Shown here: piece by piece, positions 33,905-47,500 of the stretch
Numbering within the stretch: position 1 is the stretch's first letter
Layout of the letters: each line of letters begins with the position of its first letter
Source: Watersipora subatra
Lineage: Eukaryota > Bryozoa > Gymnolaemata > Cheilostomatida > Watersiporidae
DNA length: 64,000 nucleotides
Reading direction: 5' to 3'
Assembly: GCF_963576615.1 (NCBI RefSeq)
Contig: NC_088711.1
Coordinates: forward strand, 6,696,001-6,760,000
Program-made: the position numbers and the translations under genes
The notes under the pieces: generated by a model
What the model saw: the letters and a program-made list of their open reading frames with translations, nothing else
Databases searched by the model: none
Told to the model about the DNA's origin: nothing

Positions 33905-34985
33905 AGCTAAAACAGTAAAATGAAGATGAATCATGATCTGCTATCAAATATAAACTTGCGCTCAATAAAAAAGCTTCTAGTTTCCTCTCGCTCTAAGTCT
34001 TCTACAAGTTTGTACTGTGTTTGTATAGTCATGTGGAGGCAAAACTTAAAATTTGTCGGCAAGTATTAGAGCAAATTTTTAGTAGCTCAAATATTTGCAC
34101 ATATGTTCATAGACAGCTATTTATCACACAACTATTCACATTTATTCACATTTTTAAAAAAAGACTGTTGTTCTCTTCAGTTTATGCACTATCCAAATAA
34201 TTAGTTACAATTTGCCATTCAATTGAGTCTAACAGAAATATAATTGCTCTCACGTTTCCAGAGTTAGAATACTATAATGCCTACAGAACGCTCTTTCCGC
34301 AATAATTTCAAGTCATGATTTTTAAAGTTATTTATTACTTTCTAACATGAAGTTTATTTTTTGATAAAATTCCAAAAGCTCATGCCGCTTCCGAAAATGT
34401 AGGAAATGACTTTAAAAGTTTTTTGTCAAAGCAGATTATATCATGCATATATAGTCGGCAAGGCACTCTGCGATTTAACTTTAAGGTTTTATGACTATTT
34501 AACCATCTTGTTCCTGTAATTGAAGTGCTAGTATTGTGAGTTCTGTTAGCATGCTATGTTTAGCATTTACATGTAGCTTAGATCACGCATCGCACAACCA
34601 TCATCTAAACAACTGCTTGTGTTACAGCAGGTTCTCTTTACTGCCTACACACACTTTCATAGACTCACACATACATGTATTTATCACCCTCATCTATGTA
34701 TGTGTACAACCAACTGTGCAAGACTACACCATGCATTCATGCACGCAGACACATACCGCTAACTCTTGCCCAGCGAAAACCTACTCACGTTTCATTTCAG
34801 TAAGAAAACATTCCAGCATGTGATTTTAAAAACTGCTATCCTTTTTTAGCTGGGGTTTTTTGTTGTCAATCATTACTGTTTTAGGGTTAGTTTTAATTGA
34901 ACTTTTAAGGTATAATATGTCATTTATTTGTGTTTTAGTGACAGAAAACACAGGCGGATGAAATTTTGCCCACATTGAGGCCTCT
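33905..34985. other. Upstream region of STOML1
   Basis: No coding exon recognised. It contains AT-rich sequence and a few CACACA/ACATAC runs (34650-34750). The STOML1 promoter and any untranslated first exon would lie here; TTTTAG occurs at 34933-34938, 48 bp before the ATG. Confidence 0.35.
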
Positions 34986-37900
34986 ATGATGACTTCTGTA
35001 AAGTATAGCCAAATTGGTCAAAACGAAAGTGAAACTACTATTTTTGACTACTCCTCTCCTTTCACCTATCACTCCACAAACCCCAAAGACTACCACTCTA
35101 TCTTTGAATACAGGAAACCATTGATGCCGGCTGACTTTGATATTCAGGGTGAACGAGGTAAAAAGCTATGATAAATAGTGTCCTTTAGCTATATGGGGTA
35201 AAAATACAGCCATATGTTTTGTATTCGGTTTGGTCTTAGAAAGGATTTTAAGGCCAGTTCTATCACATATGTTTGTATGTATTTATGGAAACAACCGTAG
35301 TTTTCTACTCAATGTTGCTACATATTTCTATTCAAAACTCTCTAACCTCTTCTGGCACATTCTGTAGCCCTCGGGTAGCATTTCATAATTTTCTAACCTG
35401 TAACTTTAGGTTTGGGACGAAAGACTGTTGGAGTAAAGATTTTATATTGGAGTGCTGTGACTATATTCGCTCTACTCATCATCTTAACACTTCCTGTGTC
35501 GGTCTGGTTTGTTATCAAGGTATGTATTATGTGATGGCACTCAGGCTATCTTTTTTACATACACTTTCCAAAATAGTGATTTACACTGTAATCCTTGTTT
35601 TGGCAGGTGGATACTGGGCTGTTGTACCTGCTACTGGCGGCACAATTTAGCTTTTCTCTCCCATTTCAATTTTAGTTTAATTTTTCCCAAATAAGGCTTT
35701 CTCTCCTTTTTATGCCAAATCAATAATTAATAAGATCTAGTCATTGTTGCAATGCTGATGACCTCCTTAGCATCACATTTAGATCTGTACCAGTATGTCT
35801 ATTTATAGTAATAGTTGAGTACAGCCGACATTCCATTCTAGCAATCGCTCCTTTTCCATTTTCCGCTCTTCTGTCACGGGATCTAGAGTATATAATTCTA
35901 CTGCTTTTACTCCATACAGAGTAGTGATCCTAACAAGTGTGGTATTCATTGTAGAAGGTGAAGGATGATGAGCAGCTTGTGCAGTCTAGGCTTGGGATCA
36001 TCAAGTGTGTTAGAGGCCCAAGTAAGTCCTCCATCAGTTTAGTGAATCATTGAGTTAGAACCTCTCTAAACTAGATAATGACTCACGTTATTAGTCTCAA
36101 GATGCGCTCTTAGCTGGTAGTGGACTAACATAGTATCTCATCTATTTTAGCCTTGACTATGGTCATTCCATGCGTAGATAGAACAACACTATACAGCACC
36201 AGCTTACGAGAGTTCAACATACCACCACAAAAGGTGAGCCTCATCAAGTTTATTAGGAGTTGTTGCCTCTTTCTCACTCTGCCATGTTTCGCTATCTATT
36301 TGGTTTAGATTGCATACCTTTAATACGATGCTGATATGCCTACAACAAAAGTTCAAAAGTACTTCATTGATATTATGTGTCATAACTTGCAATCTCCCTT
36401 CAATAGAATGGTGGTTGTCCCCACTTGGTTTTTTTTCTAATTAAGTGTCAAATATTTTCTAAAATTTCAACTTCTTAATGCCATTTTAGCTTTTCAGCTT
36501 GGTTATTAAAATTATTTTAGGGCAGCAATTTTTTTCTTTATTTTCAATGTTATTGTTAAGTTACAATCTATATGTGAGACAGTAAAAGTCCTTCATTTAT
36601 AATAACTTTTCAATTTAATTACATGTACATTTGTAAGATTAGACAACATTTAGTGGCTGTTAGTTTTAGTAGCTGCCAGGTGCGATGTGTCTTCCAATCT
36701 TATGATAATTAAAATATTCTGAATTCTGAAGCAAAATATTTTTGTTCAAAAATTCTTTCTTGCAGTACAGCACATGCCTATTAAAAGTTTTAAAGATTTT
36801 AGAGTCATTTGCTTACCGAGTTAAGGTGTTAAATGTTTGTTTGAGTAGATAGCATCAGTGACTGCCTAGTTCATCATCATCATAAAAACTAAAAAGTTGG
36901 ATGTTGTGTTTACATTATGCTTACATGTTGTGTTTACATATATTCCTGTCATTAGTTGTGAATGATACAGTATAGATTATTCATTTCTGATTCTATTCAC
37001 CTTGACTAGGTTTACTCCTGACTATAGTCACTTTGACTAGGTCCATCCCAGACTATAGTCACTTTGACTAGGTCCTCCCCTGACTATAGTCACTTTGACT
37101 AGGTTCACCCCTGGCTATAGTCACATTAACTAGATCCACCCCTGATTATATTTACCTTAATTAGATCTACTCCCGATTATATTGACATTGACTAGATCCA
37201 CTCCTGATTATATTCACCTTAACTAGATCCATCCCTGACTATATTCACTTTGACTAGATCCACCCCTGACTATAGTAACTTTGACTAGGTCCTCCCCTGA
37301 CTATAGTCACTTTGACTAGGGATTAGGTCTACTCATGATTATAGTCATCTTGACTAGATCCACCCCTGACTTTATTCACCTTAACTAGATCCACCCCTGA
37401 TTATATTTACCTTAATTAGATCTACTCTCGATTATATTGGCCTTGACTAGATCCACTCCTGATTATATTCACCTTAACTAGATCCATCCCTGACTATATT
37501 CACTTTGACTAGACCCACCCCTGACTATAGAAACTTTGACTAGGTTCACCCCTGGCTATAGTCACATTAACTAGATCCACCCCTGATTATATTTACCTTA
37601 ATTAGATCTACTCCCGATTATATTGACATTGACTAGATCCACTCCTGATTATATTCACCTTAACTAGATCCATCCCTGACTATATTCACTTTGACTAGAT
37701 CCACCCCTGACTATAGTAACTTTCACTAGGTTCACCCCTGGCTATAGTCACATTGACTAGATCCTCCCCTGATTATGGTTACCTTGGTTAGATCCACTCC
37801 GCAGCAGCAAATGTCATGACTAGACCAACATGTCTGCTACATATTCCAAGCCCTTGTTACCACTGCAGTTATTTTTTGCTTCTATACCCTTAATTAATAA

Positions 37901-40656
37901 AGACATTTCAATGATGGGAAATGTGTGCAATTCTTATGTCTATGGGTATTTAGCAGTGGGTATTCTATGATAGCATTCTATGACAGCATTCAGTTTCCTC
38001 CAGTAAGCAGTCTCACTCATGCTTCTATCCAATTGTTGTACTCATGAGGTACTCCATGTGTATATATTAGGCTCTCACATCAGATGGACTGTTGGTTGAG
38101 CTGGGAGGCATACTCCGGTATCGTATAATAGATGCGGAAAAGACTTGCTTTGCTGCCCAAGATATATATCATACCATGAGGGTCACAGCCCAGACACTTA
38201 CTAGTAAATACATACGGAGCACAAGGGAGAAGGACCTGACTGAAACAGCTAGTGTGCAGGCTATTAACTCAGAGCTCAAGGTTAGCTGAATAACTCATTC
38301 ATTTGAGTCCCAAATCTTATTGCTGAAAACATGTGAGAGTGTCAATAGTAAGCTAGCTCTGCTCTCTAGGATAGATACACATCTGGAAAAATGGTTGTTC
38401 CAGTATCGTAGCCTATATATGAGAGGGCTATAAAGTAATAGTGTTTGTGATTGGCTGATTTGTGTGTTTGTGTAATTGTTTCAGTAATTCCACTTACAGA
38501 TTCCATAACCCCCTCACAGCCTGATATATAGATGCTGTTCTGTTTACTGTAGTCTGTTCTGTTATCTAGGATGAGCTGCAGAAGACGTTTCTTCCATGGG
38601 GCGTGGCAGTCAACTCCTTTGAAATGTAAGTTATAATTCTTTAAAGAGTTGTTCTCTCATGGCAGGTCTAAGCAAAGAGTGGGTTATTTATTGTCTCTCC
38701 ACAGCATCTAATGCAAGTTCCTATACCATCTATCAGCTGTCATAAACTAAGTAATTGGCTACAGTATTCATGTTGATCGTGTCTGCATATCATACAAGCC
38801 AAATAATATTGTTGGTCCAATAATTGCTTGGTTACTGCTGGTCTAAGTACCTGCGGCTGGCTATTCTGACTAGTTTTTAAAAGAGCTGTTTCTCTCAGAA
38901 CCGGCCTCAAGGGAATTATGAGGGTGGAACAGGAGGATGCAATTAGCCAAGTGATTGGCCCTATCAAGCAATGGCTTTTTGCTGACCAGCAAACAGACCC
39001 ATCGGTGAGTAGCTCTCCAATGGGTCAGTTTGCTAACATGTTCGCTTCCATGGCACCAGCTTTGCCTACGTCTTCCAGAGGTATGTGAATACAAAGGCTG
39101 CCTGTTCATTAATAGTATTGTGCCATTGCCAAAATTGTCGTAAATAATATCTTATTCTATTATTGTTACTCTCGGCAGCGCTATACTTCATATTATCTGC
39201 CGATGCATCATATTGCATATTCTATTTTTAAACTGCAGTAAATGTACTATGCGGTAAAATTGTGAAACTATGACAATTCATAGTTGCTCCAGAAAACCAT
39301 CCAGTCCCGGATACTACTACACAAGCATCTTCCCTAGCGAGTCTCTCACACACCTTAACACCAAAAGACCTGCTGACAGCTGTCAAGGCTATCTCTAACA
39401 AACAACTGGTTCAAAGGGTTGGCACTGTCTATAAGTTCATCGTTGAAGGAGATGACCCTGGTGTCTACTATATGGACCTCAAGCATGGTGAGTTCTATTC
39501 CAAGGCAATTGTCTAGCAATTGTTGAAAGTTTACAAGCTGGTTGGTTTATGGTCATTGCTGATGGGAGATCAACAACATAGCAACATCATCGGCGGGTCT
39601 CTTGTAGTTTGTTATGGTCATTGCTGATGGGAGATCAACAACATAGCAACATCATGGGCGGGTCTCTTGTAGTTTGTTATGGTTATTGCTGGTGGGAGAT
39701 CAACAACATAGCAACTTTAAAAAGAGAAGCAAGACCTAAAAAACTAAAAACCAAATCCTGGTTTTCTAGGTCTTGCTTCTCCTTTAGCCGTACCTTTTCT
39801 TTCAAAATGGTGAACTCCTATGTTTTCTTATCTAAATTTCTTCTCAACTCTCTGTACCGTCTGTATGCTTGCTGAGCAGACAATTCTGTTATCTCTGAGT
39901 TTGAAACATAATGTTAGCTTTTCATTATAGACCTTTTGTTTAATCTGCCAACAAGCATATTTTGCTTTTGTTCAGTGCTTTCTTTGAGTTTTTTTGCTAA
40001 TCAACCATTATAGCTCTGTTGTAGTGGTGTTTTGAATGTATACTTGAATTTTTTTATATTTATGAAAAATACCGACATAGCTATGTAACTATATTTATGA
40101 AGAATATTGACATAGCTATGTAGCTATATTCATGAAGAATACTGACATAGCTATGTAACTCTATCCATGAAGAATATTGACGTAGCTATGTAACTCTATT
40201 TATGAAGAATACTGACATAGCTATGTAGCTATATTCATGAAGAATACTGACATAGCTATGTAACTCTATTCGACTGGAAACTCCAACTCAACTTATTCTG
40301 AGTTTGCTTGAGGATTTTTATCAGAAATTATTTTGACGGCTCAAACACAGCTTCATATTTTTGAAGATTCAACTCTATCTGACTGCTACAAATTGTTCAA
40401 AACCATCCGTGATATTTCAATTTGTTTTTACCTAGGTGATGGCGACTGCGGATCAGGAGAGCCGCCAGCGGGTCCAGCTGATACATGCATTACTGTCTCA
40501 CTCGCTGACATGCAGCGCATGTTCACAGGCAGTCTTGCGCCATTCAATGCTTACATGTCTGGAGTTCTACAGATCTCTGGAGACATCTCAGGTGCCATGA
40601 AACTGGATGAGCTGGTCAAATCTATAGCTTCTGTGTCAGCAACGACAGATTCTTAG
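34986..40656 (+). CDS. STOML1: Stomatin-like protein 1 (SPFH plus SCP2 domains), 9 exons, 434 aa
   Basis: Membrane scaffold protein of late endosomes; its nematode counterpart UNC-24 works with stomatins to regulate ion channels and lipid placement. Exons: 34986-35157, 35410-35519, 35955-36021, 36151-36233, 38071-38280, 38570-38625, 38899-39080, 39284-39487, 40436-40656, all GT-AG and in phase. Residues 1-60 are cytosolic with a YSQI sorting-like motif. A hairpin-type hydrophobic segment ILYWSAVTIFALLIILTLPV lies at about 68-87. The SPFH domain follows (about 95-250; VPC-DRTTLYSTSLREFNIPPQ and AALTSDGLLVELGGILRYRI-like core). A Ser/Pro linker and a C-terminal SCP2 sterol-carrier domain (about 315-430, ending SGDISGAMKLDELVKSI) complete it. 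The SPFH-SCP2 pairing is diagnostic for STOML1. It is somewhat longer than human (398). Exon 3 has two possible acceptors 3 bp apart, and exon 7 has an internal GTGAGT. Confidence 0.93.
36990..37805. repeat. Minisatellite, about 31-bp unit, STOML1 intron 4
   Basis: About 26 degenerate copies of a unit like CACTTTGACTAGATCCACCC plus CTGACTATAGT. A larger block of about eight units is itself duplicated (compare 37100-37300 with 37540-37740). Confidence 0.9.
39547..39720. repeat. 65-bp tandem repeat, 2.7 copies, STOML1 intron 8
   Basis: Copies begin TATGGTCATTGCTGATGGGA at 39548, 39613 and, with small changes, 39678. They are nearly identical, so the duplication is recent. It begins about 60 bp after exon 8. 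Confidence 0.85.
39724..39781. repeat. Short inverted repeat, STOML1 intron 8
   Basis: Perfect 15-bp arms GAGAAGCAAGACCTA (39724-39738) and their complement (39767-39781), with a further AAAACCA/TGGTTTT pairing inside. It abuts the 65-bp tandem repeat. Confidence 0.6.
40058..40275. repeat. 35-bp minisatellite, six copies, STOML1 intron 8
   Basis: The unit is close to TGAAGAATACTGACATAGCT plus ATGTAGCTATATTCA. It ends about 160 bp before STOML1 exon 9. Confidence 0.85.
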
Positions 40657-42245
40657 CATTCCTAATTGGGAAGGCAGTGGATGAACGCTAAGAAAATGTG
40701 TGATAGAAAAATAATCAAAATTTTTATCCCAACTTGTGTTGAGGTTGAAACATTGGGATATATTACTAGTTGTTTGCACATGTTACTAGTTTTAATAATT
40801 TTTATGTGTTTTAAGTTGTGACAATTATTTGTACTGTTTGATTTGTCAGTACCTTCTCATACATAATTTATGAGTCATGATAAGAAAATATAACTGTGCT
40901 TAGGTCTACTGCAAGTATTGTTTGAAAAGGAACTACTATGCAACTCACCGACCTCGCTACACTTCAATGGTATTCATCAGAAGACGTGAAAACCACATAC
41001 ACTGTACGTGTAAGACAGTCAATCAGGTTAGACAGGTTTGATTCAATAGATTTTGTCAAAACTCGTAGCTGAGGCTAGTTTAGCATGAAATTTAGAAAAT
41101 TTTGATCTATAAAGTTGTTTGTAAAGTTAGTGACAGACAAGTACCTCTAGTCTATGGTCTAACGAAGTTAGTTAGTAACTGTCAGTTACCTCTAGTCTAT
41201 GGTCCAAACAAAGTTAGTAACTGACTGTTACCTCTAGTCTATGGTCTAATCAAAGTTAGCCACAAACACTTACCTCTAGTCTATGATCTAATCAAAGTTT
41301 GTAACTGACAGTTACCTTTAGTATATGTTATAGTCAAGGTTAAGTGTTAAAAGTTCCTACCAGTATTTGTTTTGGTAGAATATCAGTTGCAACTGATGTT
41401 CCTAGCATGAGCAAGGTCATTCAAGTACTGCACAGACAGATTTATTATCGTTTGCAATATTTGTGTGAATAACTACAGATGTACACTGAAGAGCATTAGT
41501 ATAACGAAATTTCTGATCAAGCTAAAATGTTTAGCATATTACGTGTATTTTAGGCAAAAAAGAATTCATTGGAATGCATTATTGCCAGAGCTTCGAACCA
41601 CCAATCCTATCATATGCGTCAATCTTGGAAGCAATCCAAAAATGCCATCTACAGCGTATTCTCACTCGTTGTGTTACATTGACTACTACAATCTGTTGCC
41701 TTGCTCCTCAGCCGCTGCTTTTTGCTGAATGGTAGAAGAAACTTTGGGTAACTACAACAAAGGAAGACAAGACACTGTCATAAAATGTTTTATCAATTTT
41801 TATTTTGTCTAGACATAAAATAACTGCAAACTGTAAACTAATTATTCTGAAAGTAGTGTAAAAAGTAGGAGAAAAATAGGTTGTAAATACTTTGAATCCT
41901 GAAAGATTCGAGCATATATCTTTTGTGCAGTTACAGAGGGCCTTGACTTGCGAGGTTAACTCATATAGTCAGATCAGGCTGCATGACATTACACTGTTGT
42001 CAAAGCCTTTCAACTGAATCGAGCAGTCTAACATAGCCAGGGTACTTAAGATACAGGAGGGTATGTAAATGTATGCTATCAATACTAAAAGCCACAGTAC
42101 ATGACTCTAGGGTTGTATAAGCTGTTTGGAATGAGTAATAGCTAGTCTTGTTCTACTGATAATGCAGTCATACATATGATGAGTTCAGACATTAATCACC
42201 TACAGATTGCTTCACAATTTCCCTAAAAAAAGTGTCTTGTCAAAC
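40657..42245. other. Region between convergent STOML1 and SLCO genes
   Basis: Holds the two 3' untranslated regions. A 42-bp tandem repeat around GTTACCTCTAGTCTATGGTC lies at 41140-41345 (about five copies). No coding exon was recognised. Confidence 0.5.
41799..41804 (-). terminator. Candidate poly(A) signal AATAAA for SLCO
   Basis: TTTATT on the plus strand reads AATAAA on the transcribed strand, about 440 nt after the SLCO stop codon. It is plausible by position only. Confidence 0.35.
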
Positions 42246-44205
42246 TTATGCATTCAAACAGGCAGCAATTGGACATGCTTTATGCTGTGTATCTACCTTC
42301 TCATCGTTTGCTTTTGGTGTTGAACTGCACTTGTTTTCCTGCCTATAGGCTATATACCAGGCCAGTATGTAAGTGAGCATGCCAATGAAGTGCAATCCAG
42401 CAGCAATTCCTGAGAAAATATGAGCAAGAAGAGTTCGTCAACTACTGCAGAAGTTAAGTACATTCACAGTTAGTTCTGAGGCAATCAGAGTGCGGTTTAT
42501 TAGACCTGTGATGATCGCACTGCTGACTGGTACTAATGAATGTAAGCCTAGTAAATCGGTAAACAATAAACCTGCCCGGCAGCATGTAATTCTAATTGCT
42601 GTACGTATGTCTTATCATTCTAATTATTATTATATACAATATATTATTATAAATATAATATTATGATATATATTGTAATAATATTTATACATAGCATAAA
42701 AATGATAATATTAATATATAATATTATTACTATATTTACATTCTAATTATTTGTATATATAATACATATAATATATTATATATACAATATTGTATATATA
42801 TTATATATAATATTATATGCATTATTAATTCTAACTGCTATATGTAATATCCATCAACATCTAAAAATACTTTTAAATGCTAGCATGGCACCAGCTTATC
42901 ATTAACAGCTGCATGCCGGGCACCAAATTTATCTTTTACTTTGAGAAATGTAATAAAAAAAGCACCTATTATTAATCATTAGTAAAAATGAACCAAGTGG
43001 TGACAACCACCAGTCTGTTGATGAAACGTTGCAAGTTACGATACAGAAAATCAGCAGATGACTGCATCACTCTGAAACTTGTGTTGTAGAGATTTCGACA
43101 TTGCACACAATGCTTCCTATCTAAGTCGGATAGGCGAGGCGGAATGGAAAAAGCCAACAACTCCTAATAAAATAAACTTGATAGAGTTAACCTTTTGCGG
43201 TGCAACACTTGTACTATGTGCATATACTAGATGATATACATAATGACGTGGCATTATACAGAGAAAGAGAGAAAGGTTGCAAAGTTATTGCATTATATAA
43301 ACGGTATAAGTTCAAGGCTCATATTCATTTGTATTATACAGAAAGTAAGAGGAAGCCTATATTAATACAATACTTACCTATCAGTTTATATCTGAACCAT
43401 TCTACGTCGTGTATCAGACAATTCTTTCTTTTTTTACACTCAAACTTCCACCATAAACATGTTGTATCAATCACCGAGCCAAACACAACAGGTGCAGGAA
43501 GTAATGCTGCAAGATATCTTATGCGTTAGCAAAGAAATATCGACTTTTCATAGACTGAAATTTCAAAATTAACAGTGCATAAATGATAATTGTAGACAAG
43601 TTGTTGTACAGCAGTACACACACTTACCACAGGGGAGTGTATATACTGTTATACAGCAGTACACACACTTACCACATGTTCTGATGAACACCATCTGTAT
43701 TCCAAGGCTGAATGGCCTCAAGTCTTCATCGACACATCTATAAGAAGCCAGAACTAGACTTTTCAACAAAACCATTTCTGACATATTAGGTAACCCATAG
43801 CACCTGCAAGGCCTATTATAAGTTTTCCTTTCCATTAGAGACAATCCATAAACCAGGGGCTTTCAAGGTGGGCCAGCAGGTAGATGGCTCTTGTTGTGGT
43901 CGTGCATGTAATTTAAAAAGTTTCCATAAGGTTAGCTTCTATCATTGAACACTCCATTGTAAGCAAAAAGCCTGGAATGGCACCAAATATCTATAACTCT
44001 CGATCAACTTGTCTTGAATTACTGGCAGCTTCAATATGAAGATCTGCTGCTTACTCAAAGAGTCAGATAATAAATATACAGCACATTCCCTTTCAAGTTT
44101 ATTGACCTTGACATATATATATATATATCAAGGATGAGCTATGTAGCTCAACTATAACTACATAGCTTATAGTTACATAAGCTATGTAGTATAACATATA
44201 TATGC

Positions 44206-44282
<77 letters not shown>

Positions 44283-44524
44283 TACGAAGACGGAAAAAGA
44301 TTTTAGCAACAGTTTATGACTAAAAGTTTCATACTGCATGCAGTAATCATCAGATGCTAATGGAAGATGCAGTAATCATCAGATGCACATTAGCATCTGA
44401 TGATTACTGCATGCAGTATGAAACTTTTAGTCATAAACTGTTGCTAAAATCTTTTTCCGTCTTCGTACTTATACAGGCTCGGTGGACCACCTTGAGCACT
44501 ATATCAGTGAAGTCTCAACCATTA

Positions 44525-44572
<48 letters not shown>

Positions 44573-47500
44573 AAACTGTATGATTGACCTTGACATATAT
44601 ATACCAAACTGTATGATGATAATCATTATGTTTTTCGATGCTGCATATTTGACAGGCAAGAGTGGTTGTAGACCTTTAAATACTCTCAGTGTGCCGCTTG
44701 CTTAAAACAATGTTGGCGTGAGATGCTTTTGATCAGATGTACCAATCCTAAGTGTTCTTGTTTAACTTCTGACCATTTTACCCGAGCCTTCTCAAAGACT
44801 GAAAGATTTACATTCTCAGTGAACTGCGTTCTTCCCTAATATAAAAGTTAACATACTTCATGGCAAAAGTGGCCATATCATACCTCATGATAACAGTAAT
44901 CTTACCTTGTGATAGCAGTATTCATACCTCATAATAATAGTATTCATACCTCATGGTAGCAGTATCCATACCACATGATAACAGCATGCATACCTCATGA
45001 TAACAGTATTCATACTAAATGATAGCAGTATTCATATCTCATAATAATAGTATTCATACCTCATGGTAGCAGTATTCATACCACATGATAACAGCATGCA
45101 TACCTCATGATAACAGTATTCATACTGAATGATACCTCATACATTCATACCTCATGATTACGGCAGTCATGGGAGTCTTTAGAGCAGCTACGAAGAAGCA
45201 GATGGCGAATACTAATACCATGAATGGAACAAGGGTACGACATATATTATCACAAGGCCCTCTCGTTGCATAGCTAGTGAGTCCCTGGCTCATCTTCTCC
45301 TCATATCCGACAGTTTCTTCAATGCATCTGCAACTCTGTACAAGAATGTCTTCAATATTTTATCATTTCTACAAAACAAACTCGTAACCAAGATGATTAC
45401 AAAAATGTACATAACATATTTTAAAAGGCTGTAGATGGGTTTGTGGCTGACTGCTCGCTGCAATCAGTCATATTTGAGGCACTATTGAACATCTCAAGTA
45501 TGTGATAAGATGTCTATGTTGGAACACATGATACAATTGTAACAGCTATAAGCAGCTATAACCTTTATACCAACCTCAGCAGTACTGTTTGCTGTAAATC
45601 TGCAGCCAGCATGACAGGCACTGAAGTAAGTTAAGGAGTTATGTCCACATACTGGATTATATACATAGTCAGTACATCTGCAGTCGGAGTTGCACCGCCT
45701 TGTCAGGTTTGCAGAATAAGATTCAACATTCAACTCTACTATTGACTCCCAACTGTAAAAGCAATTTCAGTGAACTTTTTTAATAAATGTAATACAGTGA
45801 TATATTATAAGCGTTTTAAATAACAGGTAGAAAGACATACCTTAAGCCGCCTCTGCTTAGGCGATAGGGAGAAGTTATACCCGCAATTGCAGTATTATTA
45901 CATCCGATAAAAAAAGCCAAAGAGAAACAGGCTAAGCCCAAGATACTTAGAATCACTGTCAGTCCAAGGGCACCTAAAAATAATACATTGTGATGTTTGT
46001 TACAAAGCTACCAAAGTTTTTGAATAACGACAAGGACTACTACAAAGATTGCTAAATAAGCTGCAATGAAAATCGATATACTGTATCCATATTGATAAAC
46101 CTGCTCAATAAGCTCATGGTTTAAACTATCAGACTGACTGAGTACCACAAATGACTGGTAATAAACAGTTCTACAGTTTTAACATTAAAACACATCTATT
46201 ACGATCTGCTGTTTTACTTCAGTAAAACAAACACAAGAACTACAAGAACACAAGAACAAGGGATAGGAAGTGGTGGAGAACCATGACCACCCATGTCCTC
46301 ACAAGGCGTGATACTGAGAGAAAGAGAAAACAAACACAGAAATATAAAAATATTTATACAATATATGATATTAAAGGTGAGTGGGTATAGTAAAAATTCT
46401 TTACCTTTGATAGACAATCTCATCCTTTGAAGTATAACTCCGGAGCTGAGAATACCGAGGACAGCACCTGGAATGGCCAGCGACCCTGCAATGCCATACC
46501 TTATATTACAAATGGTTTGGTACATGCAACAGCTGAGCTGTATCGGCCATCGCTGTATGAAACTGAAACTATGCTACATACTGCTACAAGAAGCCTTAAG
46601 GAAATAGCAAAACCATTTCCATTATGATGTTAGTTAGGGATTTGAAAATTTGTCACAGATGGTGCATGCCTAGGAACTTCAGTTTGTTAAATTTTTAGAG
46701 CAATGAATATGTTCGGTACTAAAAATGCTACTACACGCTGTTATGCACAGCAGATGATATGTAATATACGTATAGAGTAAACGCCTGTGAATTTGCTTCT
46801 GGTCAGTTTCTTGGCTAATAAAGTGATAAAACAAGTTACCATTTACTAGAAAAGATTTATATATTATTACGGCTTGTTGACAGCAATTGTAATCATGATG
46901 CAGCTACGATAAAGCATTTGATAAATAGTTTACAGTGAATTTTAATTGCAACTTATAGAATTATGAAAATGAAAAAGTTATTTTATATTGCAGTCATTTT
47001 TATAAATTACTTGCTAATGTGTAATATGCTTTTTAATTAGATAGTTGCTGTGTTATTTATATGTATGTACACACATATAAAACTATAACATGAATTTGAA
47101 ACAGCTTGAAACTGTAAATCGTTTAATATTCATTAAAGCAAAATGATGCTTTAACAAATGCAATACAATTGTTTATGCATCCAACTTTTCAATATTTTAC
47201 ATTTTATGATGAATAGCCCGAGATCAAGGCTGACTTATCAGCTACTAGGCTATTGTGTACTTTTACAAAAAAGTGACGCAATCACCGTTTTGAATAACAG
47301 AATAAAACCTAAAAGCAGCAATAACATTTATGAAATATTTAAAGATATTTTCCAGCCCCAATAATCAGAAGTCTAGTGGCTTGTTTGACTCATAGATACC
47401 TGTATAAAGGTCACAGATACCTGTATAAAGGTCACAGATACCTGTATAAAAGTCACAGATACCTGTATAAAGGTCACAGATACCTGTATAAAGGTCGCAG

